Assembly: GCA_023391635.1 (NCBI GenBank)
Contig: JAEWAQ010000052.1
Location: 124,001 to 188,000 of the forward strand
Origin: Bacillota bacterium
GTDB lineage: Bacteria; Bacillota; Bacilli; Paenibacillales; Paenibacillaceae
Length of the DNA stretch: 64,000 nucleotides
Direction: 5' to 3'
The notes beneath the pieces are model-generated. The model was not told the DNA's origin. It was given only the letters and a program-made list of their open reading frames with translations, and did no database searches. Below, piece after piece: positions 46,631 through 54,111 of the stretch; the first letter of the stretch is position 1, and the number at the start of each line of letters is the position of its first letter. A program made the translations under genes and the position numbers.

Positions 46631-46678
46631 CTATCTTTTGTCGACCCGGCTATCTTTTATTGACGCTTCTATCTTTTG
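46631..46678 (-). promoter_or_regulatory. Three direct repeats with 19-base spacing, probable regulator binding sites
   Basis: ctatctttt occurs at 46631, 46650 and 46669, exactly 19 bases apart. The third copy overlaps the last codons of the response-regulator gene. On the minus strand the unit reads AAAAGATAG. The sites lie about 50-100 bases upstream of the predicted start of transcription of the binding-protein gene, where an AraC-type activator would bind. Confidence 0.6.
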
Positions 46679-48327
46679 TTTACGAAGGAGTTCCGGTATT
46701 CTTGCGGCGTCATATTCGTCGCTTTCTTGAAGAAACGGTAGAAGTAGGGCTCGGACAAAAAGCCGACGGCCTGGGACACCTCCTGAATTCTGTAAGGCTC
46801 CATCCGCAGCAACTCCTTGGCCTTCTCCAGGCGTGCTTCCATAATGAATTCCGACAGCCCGACGCCTGTCTTTTGCTTGTACAGGCGGGACAGGTAGGAC
46901 GGGTTATGCCTGATCACTTCCGCAATCTTCGTCAACGACAGATCGCCGCCCAAATTCGCTTCGACATATCGGTTGATCTGGGAAATAACTTCGTTTTCCG
47001 CATTCAGCATCCCGCTCTGCTTGAATTCGAAGATCAACCGGGACAACTCCAGCAAATATCGGACCGCTTCATCCCAGTCGGCATGAAGGTCGAGCCGCGG
47101 AAGCTTCTGCAGGTCCAGTCTGGAACCGATCGCGGCGAGCAGGTTCCAAAGGTCGAGGAAGTGGAAAAAAATCGGCACGACGGCATAATAGCTCTGCATC
47201 CTTTGCGTGCCGACGTCCCGTTCCAACTGCTGGCTCAAGGCAGCGAGAAACGACTGCTTGTTGTTGCTCTCCATGCAGTAGATCAGGAAATCAAGCTGAT
47301 GCTGACGGCGCGTCAAAGATTGCGATTCGCTGTGCTCTTTGGTCGCCGAGGCCGTCTCGTCCGCGGATTGCACGAGCAGAAGCCGCTGCCCCATCCCGAG
47401 TCCCCAGCCATAGATGGATCTAAGCTCGGAGAACTGGGCGCAAGCTTGCTCCCAATCCACCGGCGCTTTGCCGATCGCGATCGAGAGCGATAATCCAAGC
47501 AGATCGTGACAGGTCGATTGGATACCCTCGAACGTGCCTTGCACGAACTGACAGGTCATTCTCCAGATCGTGGCGCGCGTGGACTCCGCAATGTCTCCCT
47601 GCATCGCCTTTGGTTGAATGAGCCAAACAATCTCCGATCGATCATAAGGGAATGAAGCGTGCTGAACCGAGATTTCCAAATATTCCGACGATATATTTTG
47701 CACGGCGTACAGCAGCAACGCCCGATCATACAGACTGAACTCCTCGTTCCAGTGATCCACCCTGCCGATTATCAGCAGCGCTTTTTCCGCTTTGGCGAGA
47801 GGAATATTCAATTCGCGAAAATGCTTTTCCATACTGCGCAACGAGTAGCTGTCCCCGAGTAGCAGATTGCTGAAATATTCTTTCTGCAGCGCCGATATCG
47901 CCTGCTGCATCTGACGCCTGGATTCGGCCATCAGACTGCTGATTTGCGTATTCGTATCGATATTTCGCATTGCCTGTTGGACGGCCGCAACAATGACCTC
48001 GTCCTCTTCCGTTTTCAGTATGTAATTGACGGAACCGCCTCTTAAGGCTTCCTGTACATACGTAAATTCGTCGTAGCCTGACAGAAAGATGACCTGGCAC
48101 TTCGGCCAATGCCGAATAATTTCCTTGTGCAGGTCCAGGCCGCTCATACCCGGCATTCGAATATCCGTCAGGACAATATCGATCTTCATCCGGGCCAGCC
48201 ATTGCATCGCCTCCGCGGGCGAATAGACGCCGAACGCCTCAAGCTCCATATCGCGCCGCCGGTTAAACATCTCGACAAGCGAATCGACGGTATACTGCTC
48301 GTTATCGACTATCAGTAATCTGTACAT
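46669..48327 (-). CDS. AraC-type response regulator (YesN family)
   Basis: This 552-residue protein has a receiver domain (YRLLIVDNEQYTVDSLVEMF; Asp near 55 in VLTDIRMPGMSG), a long middle region and a C-terminal AraC domain with LSLTKIAEVIRHNPSYLSRL and YRIQEVSQAVGFLSEPYFYR. It most likely activates the downstream LplABC-type operon through the 19-base repeats. The Lys of the receiver is in YILKTEEDE, where the usual Pro after Lys is Thr. The start overlaps the kinase gene by 26 bases with AAGGAG upstream. Confidence 0.93.
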   Translation of the reverse strand: MYRLLIVDNEQYTVDSLVEMFNRRRDMELEAFGVYSPAEAMQWLARMKIDIVLTDIRMPGMSGLDLHKEIIRHWPKCQVIFLSGYDEFTYVQEALRGGSVNYILKTEEDEVIVAAVQQAMRNIDTNTQISSLMAESRRQMQQAISALQKEYFSNLLLGDSYSLRSMEKHFRELNIPLAKAEKALLIIGRVDHWNEEFSLYDRALLLYAVQNISSEYLEISVQHASFPYDRSEIVWLIQPKAMQGDIAESTRATIWRMTCQFVQGTFEGIQSTCHDLLGLSLSIAIGKAPVDWEQACAQFSELRSIYGWGLGMGQRLLLVQSADETASATKEHSESQSLTRRQHQLDFLIYCMESNNKQSFLAALSQQLERDVGTQRMQSYYAVVPIFFHFLDLWNLLAAIGSRLDLQKLPRLDLHADWDEAVRYLLELSRLIFEFKQSGMLNAENEVISQINRYVEANLGGDLSLTKIAEVIRHNPSYLSRLYKQKTGVGLSEFIMEARLEKAKELLRMEPYRIQEVSQAVGFLSEPYFYRFFKKATNMTPQEYRNSFVNKR

Positions 48328-50083
48328 GGGGCTGCTCCTTTTCCGTCATCATGGGAATTCTGATCTCTACCCGCAGACCGCCGGATGCGCCGCGTGCGAA
48401 ATGCAGGCCGTATCGCGGGCCGAACTTGATTTGCAGCCTGCGATGCACGTTGTGCAAACCCGTAACTTCCGCATCGATCGCCCGATCGTACAATTGCCGG
48501 TTCAATCGCGTTACGGTTTCGTCGGTTAATTCGGTTCCATTGTCCTCCACGACAAGCAGCAGCTCGTCGTTCATCTCCTGCGCCAGAAAGATCAGCTTGC
48601 CTTTCCCGGCCTTGTCCTCCAGCGCGTATTCGAAGGCGTTCTCGACAATCGGCTGAAGGATCAGCCGCGGCACCTGAATTTGTCTGCATCGGGGCGGCAG
48701 TTCCTCCCAATGCAGTTCGATCTGATTGGAGAATCGCATCATTTGGACCGCGACGTAAGCCTGGGCATGCTTCACTTCCGCAACAAGCGGAGCCTCGTCC
48801 AGCGCGTTCCGGGTCACATACTGGAAATATTGCCCCAGATGCCTCGTGAACGTCTTGATGTTATCGTGATCCTCGTTCTGCGCCATCCGATTCAGCTGGA
48901 AGAAGCTGTTGTACAGGAAATGGGGATTGATTTGCGCCTGAAGTTGCTTTAGCTCCGCGCGTCGGGCGTGGATTTCTTTCTCGTACACGTCCCGGATCAG
49001 ATGCTGGATTCTGCCGACTGTTTCGTTGAATTGCCGGTATAAATACTGAAACTCGTCGTTATTGCGGTGGCGAAGTTCGATGTCGAACCTGTTACTGTCC
49101 AGCTTGCGGAAGGCTCCGACCAGACGATAGATCGGCTTGTGGATCAGTTGGTAAATCCAGGATGAGAACAAAAATACAATGCAAATCGAGGTGATCGTAA
49201 GAATCCAGAACAACATCCGATAGATGTTCAGCGGACCGAGCAATTGACGTTCCGGAACGTATACCGCAAGTGTCGCATTCAGCAGATCCGAGCGCTCATA
49301 GGAAATAAAATAAGTTTCGCCTGCGATGGTCACGCTGCCTTCTCCCGCATTCGGGGCGCCGGCCGGTCGGGCCGCAATAAACGCCGACAACGCCGTCAGG
49401 TCCTCCGTTTGCCCAGGCTCGCCGTACAACTCCCAGTCGTTATCTGGCCCGATCAGCATCGCTTTGCCATCTCCGGTAATTTGCCGCAGCGACGATTCTA
49501 GACGAGCCGTCGACAGAATCGCTTCAATCCAGAACAGCGGCATCTGCCCCTGGGCCTGATAAGCCGGGAAGCGGTCGCCGATCACTAACTGGTCATTCCA
49601 GCGGACGATCGGCGACTCCCGTTTAAACAGCTTGTCTAATATATTCAGTTCAAGCTCGGGGATCTCGTAGATTATTTTTTGGGTTTGGATGATTTTGCGA
49701 ACGGGGGGAATAAACACCTTGACCTCGTCGACATACAGGCTCGACGTCTTGAACAGCATCAGTCGGCTTTCGATATTCAGACTGGCGAGGCGAAGCTCGT
49801 TATCTGTCATGATGCTCGATTGCGCCGCCAGCCGTTGAATGTCCTCATCGAACATGTATTCTTGCTTCAAAGCGATGATTCGCTCCATTTCTTTCTCGAA
49901 TGAATCCAAATAGAAATGCGTACTGGAGGCAAGCGAACTCGAGATGTCTTTGCGGACGCTGGTCTCCCCGGCCCGGTTCATCAAGTAGCTAATAATCAGG
50001 ATCGGGATGAGTGCGAACAGAAAGGAAGATACCAATTTTGTGAAAATATTGAGCTTGCCGATCTCCATGCGCAAAGGCGCCAT
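48302..50083 (-). CDS. Sensor histidine kinase (YesM family)
   Basis: This 593-residue protein has two membrane helices (about 15-36 and 287-310), an extracellular sensor domain, a HAMP-like linker (SWIYQLIHKPIYRLVGAFRK), the phospho-acceptor motif QINPHFLYNSFFQL and an ATPase domain (LILQPIVENAFEYAL, VVEDNGTE). The second G-box is degenerate, with DNGTEL in place of DNGxG. It is the partner of the regulator encoded next. The ATG has GGAGG 8 bases upstream. Confidence 0.92.
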   Translation of the reverse strand: MAPLRMEIGKLNIFTKLVSSFLFALIPILIISYLMNRAGETSVRKDISSSLASSTHFYLDSFEKEMERIIALKQEYMFDEDIQRLAAQSSIMTDNELRLASLNIESRLMLFKTSSLYVDEVKVFIPPVRKIIQTQKIIYEIPELELNILDKLFKRESPIVRWNDQLVIGDRFPAYQAQGQMPLFWIEAILSTARLESSLRQITGDGKAMLIGPDNDWELYGEPGQTEDLTALSAFIAARPAGAPNAGEGSVTIAGETYFISYERSDLLNATLAVYVPERQLLGPLNIYRMLFWILTITSICIVFLFSSWIYQLIHKPIYRLVGAFRKLDSNRFDIELRHRNNDEFQYLYRQFNETVGRIQHLIRDVYEKEIHARRAELKQLQAQINPHFLYNSFFQLNRMAQNEDHDNIKTFTRHLGQYFQYVTRNALDEAPLVAEVKHAQAYVAVQMMRFSNQIELHWEELPPRCRQIQVPRLILQPIVENAFEYALEDKAGKGKLIFLAQEMNDELLLVVEDNGTELTDETVTRLNRQLYDRAIDAEVTGLHNVHRRLQIKFGPRYGLHFARGASGGLRVEIRIPMMTEKEQPHVQITDSR

Positions 50084-50153
50084 CCACGGTTCCTCCCTCG
50101 TCTATCCGGCCATATGCAATCGTTGCCGTGCGGTGGTCCCGCTTTTTGAACTT

Positions 50154-50182
50154 ATTCTATGGGCGATGTGAAGAAAAGACAA
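50154..50182 (-). promoter_or_regulatory. Promoter of the kinase/regulator pair
   Basis: On the minus strand TTGTCT (50182-50177) and TAGAAT (50159-50154) are separated by 17 bases and match 4 and 5 of 6 consensus bases. The kinase gene starts about 70 bases downstream. Confidence 0.55.
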
Positions 50183-50243
50183 CAAGAGATGTTAAAGCGC
50201 GTACGCAAACAGCCGTCTTCCCGCGCCGGAGGCATTCCGGGGT

Positions 50244-51095
50244 CTAAGGAATCGCCGTCCTAAGATGCTTTCTGCGGTATTGGGCAGGCGTCGCGGCATA
50301 GTGAAGCGCAAATATTTTGTAAAAATAACTCAAGCTGCTGAATCCGCAATCCATGCTGATGTCGAGAATGTCCGATTCGCTGTGCCGCAGCAGGTACGCG
50401 GCATGCGCGACCCGCTGGTCGTTCACCCACTCCGTCGGCGTCATTCCCAGATGCTTCTTCATTTCTCGGCATACATGCTCTACCGAATAGGGGGCGAGCC
50501 GATAGAAGGCGGCGATGCCTTCCGCGAAGTTGTCCCGCTGCCGCATGCCATCCAACAGATCGTTCAGCCAGGCGGGAGCCTCCGGATGCCGCGAAGGGGC
50601 GGCCGGGCCGAAATAGCGGAACAATACTTCGACGAGAAATCCCCGAGCCGATAACCGAATCTCGTCTGCATGTTCGGCATCCGCAGTCTGTATCCGTTCG
50701 AACTGCCGCATAAACCATGCGGTATCGAGCGGCGATACGGTGCGAGACGGCGGAAGCGCAGGCGTCGTCAGCCGGTCCGCGCCGAATTCCTCGCCCAAAT
50801 AACCGAACGCCCGGTCCATCAGTGAGCGGCGAAAATTGATATTCAGGAGCCCGACTTCCTTGCCTTCGTGCCGCTCGTAGCTATGGCAATCCTCCGGCCT
50901 GACGAAGACGAGCGCTCCTTCACGCAGCACCTTTCTGTGACCGTTCGCGATATGGCAGACCGACCCGTCCGTGATCAGAAAAATTTCGTAGAAGTCGTGA
51001 TCGTGAGCGATGGTCCAATAATTCAACTTGCGATGATAATGGAAGTGCGTCTCCAGGTCCGGATCGATCAGCGTTTCCTCCAGCAGCTTGATCAT
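50244..51095 (-). CDS. AraC-family regulator with cupin sensor domain
   Basis: This protein of about 283 residues has an N-terminal cupin (HFHYHRKLNYWTIAHDHDFY, FLITDGSVCHIANGHR, LVFVRPEDCHSY) and a C-terminal AraC domain with the second helix-turn-helix in ILDISMDCGFSSLSYFYKIF. The cupin probably binds a sugar. I chose the ATG at 51095 with AAGGAGG 10 bases upstream; an open frame reaches 51167. It is divergent from the beta-mannosidase gene and is its likely regulator. Confidence 0.9.
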   Translation of the reverse strand: MIKLLEETLIDPDLETHFHYHRKLNYWTIAHDHDFYEIFLITDGSVCHIANGHRKVLREGALVFVRPEDCHSYERHEGKEVGLLNINFRRSLMDRAFGYLGEEFGADRLTTPALPPSRTVSPLDTAWFMRQFERIQTADAEHADEIRLSARGFLVEVLFRYFGPAAPSRHPEAPAWLNDLLDGMRQRDNFAEGIAAFYRLAPYSVEHVCREMKKHLGMTPTEWVNDQRVAHAAYLLRHSESDILDISMDCGFSSLSYFYKIFALHYAATPAQYRRKHLRTAIP

Positions 51096-51252
51096 CGGCA
51101 ACGTTCCTCCTTGCGTTTCTCTTCCTCCACGATATGTCACATCTTTCATAATATCAATATAGAGCAATTTAGCATCAATTCAAATGAAGATCTATCAAAA
51201 TCGTTTCGATATATTATCAGTGAAGAGAAAATATTGAAAGCGAGATGCGGCC

Positions 51253-53778
51253 ATGAAAATGCAATTGGATCGCGATTGGCGGCTCACCTGCGAAGATATT
51301 TCCTGCGAGCCCGCGGACGCATACAAGGTGATGAGAAAGCAGGAGGATTGGCTCCCGGTCCCGACGCTGCCGTGCGATATCCGCATGCCGCTCATCGAAC
51401 AGGGAAGGATACCGGAACCGCTGGTCGCCGACCATAGTTTTGCCAGCGAATGGACGGAAACGAAATCCTGGTGGTTCGCCAAATCGTTCGAAGTCGCGGA
51501 CGAACTGCTCGCTCAGGATCGGGTCCAGCTTCACATGGAATCATTGGATGCGGAGGCCGATGTTTGGCTCAACGGGGTTCACCTCGGACATCACCGAAGC
51601 GCCTTCCATCCGTTCACTCGGGAGGTCAAGGCGGAGTTGCTGGCGGGGAGCAATGAACTGCTTGTGCGCGTGACATCGGGGCTCGAGCATATCACCGGGC
51701 AGGCAGCGGCGCGAACGGCGGATACGATTCAAGTCCTGAACGATGAAGGGGGAGGCAAGCGCGGGGACCGGCGGCGCGCGAACGTACGCAAAGCGCAGTT
51801 CTCTTACGGCTGGGATTGGGGGCCGAGAGTTGCGACCTGCGGGATCGTCGGCAGCGTCCGGCTGGAGGCGGAACATCGCGTGCTGATTCGCAACGTTAGC
51901 GCCGTTACAACGTCTGTCAACGGTACGGATGCCCGTCTGCGCTTCGAAGTGGAAGCGGAGAACCTTCATGCTTATGTGACGAGAGAAGCTCGGCTCTCCC
52001 TTGCGCTCCGGCGCGCCGACGGCAGTCCGGCCGGCGAACATTTGGAGGACGTATGCCTGCGATCGGGCGTCAATTACTTCACGTTCGAGCTGGAAGTCGT
52101 CGATGCCAGGCTGTGGTGGCCGAACGGCATGGGCGATCAACCGCTCTACTCGGTTCAGGCTTCGCTGACGTGCGGCGATGCCGTGTCGCGGTACCCGGAC
52201 TTCAAGCTCGGCATCCGCACCATTCGCCTCAATACGGACAGATGGCCTTCATCCGGCAATGAGCCCGAACGCCAATTTACCTTCGAAGTGAACGGTGTTC
52301 CCGTGTTCTGCAAGGGAGGCAACTGGATTCCCGCCGATTTGATCGTCGCTCGCGTATCCGACGAGAAATACGATACGCTTGTTCGCGAGGCCCGAGAAGC
52401 GAACTTCAACATGCTGCGCGTCTGGGGCGGCGGCGTCTACGAACGGGAGACGTTCTATGAGAAATGCGACGAGTACGGTATCCTGATCTGGCACGATTTC
52501 ATGTTCGCCTGCGCCAAATACCCGGATCACCTCGACTGGTTCCGCGAGGAATCGACGCAGGAAATCGATTATCAGACGAAGCGCCTTCGCAATCACGCCA
52601 GCATGGCTCTCTGGTGTGGCAACAACGAGAATCACTGGGCGTTCGACGAAGGGTGGAATGACACGCGTCACCCGCAGTTCTATGGAGGAGCAGCCGTCTA
52701 CAATATCATCGCTCCTGAGCTTATACGCCGCAACTGTCCCGAGATCCCCTATTGGAACAGCTCGCCTTACGGCGGCGAGCATCCGAACGGCAATGCAATG
52801 GGAGACCGGCATCACTGGTTCGACGCCATGATGAACCCGAGCATGGAACGGCGCATTACGCCGGAAGTTTACGATGAAGTGGAAGCTAAATTCGTATCCG
52901 AATATGGCTACATCGGTCCATGCAGGCGTTCGAGCATCGAAACGTACCTCGGAGATGAACCGATTGATATGAACAGCCGTATCTGGCGTCTGCACACGAA
53001 CATATTCGAGAAAGAAACCGTCCGCGCTGGCATCCGCAAGCATTATACCGAACGGGAAGCGTTGACGCTCGATGAATACTTGCTGTACGCCGGCTTGTGC
53101 CAGGGCACGATGTACGGCTATTCGCTGGAATCGATGCGCGGCAAGCCGTTCTGTTCTGGAGCGTTGTTCTGGATGTATAACGATTGTTGGGGAGAAATAG
53201 GCTGGTCAATCGTCGACTATTACTTGAGGCGCAAGTTGTCCTATTACGCAGTCAAGCGAGCGTTCGCGCCGCTGAAGCTGATCGTTCGGGAGCAGGGGGA
53301 TATGGCGGAAGTCACCGCCGTGAACGAGACGGACGTACCGGTCGCCGAAGTGCTGGAATGCGGATTTCTATCCTTCGACGGGAGCGTGCGGCGCACCGAC
53401 AGGACGGAGGTATCCATTCCCGCCCGGTTCCGGGGCGTCGTACATCGTTTTCCGACAGATCGCAACGCCGGTGGACTGAATGCCGCCATCCCCATCCTGC
53501 AGCCGGAACGGATCCACCCGGGCGTACTGCGGCCCGGCGACATCCGCGAGCTGGCGCTGCCGGAAGCCGGCGTCCGGCTGACGGCCGTGCGAAGAGATGG
53601 GGACAATTTGGCAGTCACTCTGGTTGCCGACACTTATGCCCACGCCGTGCATTGGGACTTGTCCGATCGGATCCGGTTGAGCGATCACTATTTCGATCTG
53701 CTGCCGGGAGAATCGCGCACGATAGCCATCTTCGAATGGCCGGACGAGGCCCTTCCGGCGTTGCGTAGCGTAAGGTAA
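51253..53778 (+). CDS. GH2 beta-mannosidase
   Basis: This 841-residue protein has the GH2 beta-mannosidase order: sugar-binding domain (SWWFAKSFEVADELLAQDR, DAEADVWLNGVHLGHHRSAF), FSYGWDWGPRVATCGI typical of mannosidases, and the barrel. The acid/base Glu is in LWCGNNENHW, and the nucleophile Glu is in FVSEYGYIGP. It removes beta-linked mannose from the non-reducing end. No signal peptide is seen, so it is cytoplasmic. The ATG at 51253 has only a weak ribosome site. It pairs by function with the GH38 alpha-mannosidase of the preceding operon. Confidence 0.93.
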   Translation: MKMQLDRDWRLTCEDISCEPADAYKVMRKQEDWLPVPTLPCDIRMPLIEQGRIPEPLVADHSFASEWTETKSWWFAKSFEVADELLAQDRVQLHMESLDAEADVWLNGVHLGHHRSAFHPFTREVKAELLAGSNELLVRVTSGLEHITGQAAARTADTIQVLNDEGGGKRGDRRRANVRKAQFSYGWDWGPRVATCGIVGSVRLEAEHRVLIRNVSAVTTSVNGTDARLRFEVEAENLHAYVTREARLSLALRRADGSPAGEHLEDVCLRSGVNYFTFELEVVDARLWWPNGMGDQPLYSVQASLTCGDAVSRYPDFKLGIRTIRLNTDRWPSSGNEPERQFTFEVNGVPVFCKGGNWIPADLIVARVSDEKYDTLVREAREANFNMLRVWGGGVYERETFYEKCDEYGILIWHDFMFACAKYPDHLDWFREESTQEIDYQTKRLRNHASMALWCGNNENHWAFDEGWNDTRHPQFYGGAAVYNIIAPELIRRNCPEIPYWNSSPYGGEHPNGNAMGDRHHWFDAMMNPSMERRITPEVYDEVEAKFVSEYGYIGPCRRSSIETYLGDEPIDMNSRIWRLHTNIFEKETVRAGIRKHYTEREALTLDEYLLYAGLCQGTMYGYSLESMRGKPFCSGALFWMYNDCWGEIGWSIVDYYLRRKLSYYAVKRAFAPLKLIVREQGDMAEVTAVNETDVPVAEVLECGFLSFDGSVRRTDRTEVSIPARFRGVVHRFPTDRNAGGLNAAIPILQPERIHPGVLRPGDIRELALPEAGVRLTAVRRDGDNLAVTLVADTYAHAVHWDLSDRIRLSDHYFDLLPGESRTIAIFEWPDEALPALRSVR

Positions 53779-53854
53779 TCCGCAGGTGGCGTTCACGAAT
53801 AGACGGATCGCCTGAACTCAAGAATAAGGTTGATTTCAATCTTGAAAAATATGC

Positions 53855-54051
53855 TATAATACGTGGGTAAAATAGAACTATTTGCAAGGGTGGTCGGCTA
53901 CCTTTCCGGGAGGGAAGGATGCCTATGGCGGTTAAAGATGCTTTAACCAAAAAAAATAATCCGCCCACGCGGTCTATTTCCGGCCAAAACACCGAAGCCG
54001 ACCGCTCTTGAAGCGGTCTATTGCCAAGGGGAGCCGGTTGCCGCCGACTCC
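53855..54051 (+). ncRNA. Degenerate type I toxin-antitoxin-like locus
   Basis: A TGCTATAAT extended -10 element (53852-53860) is followed by a small frame (53919-54011, 30 codons, starting MPMAVKDALTKKNNPPTR) with GGGAGGGAAGG upstream. A hairpin follows (gaccgct/agcggtc at 54000-54018) and then a terminator-like stem (54030-54051, ggag.cgg with ccg.ctcc). The layout resembles the holin-like-toxin type I loci of Bacillales as I remember them, with the transmembrane part of the toxin missing. The RNA parts look intact. The name is inference from layout. Confidence 0.45.
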
Positions 54052-54111
54052 TTCTATAACGTTATTATAGCTATGATATTTGATTCATGGCAGCATAAGA
54101 TCATACTCTGA

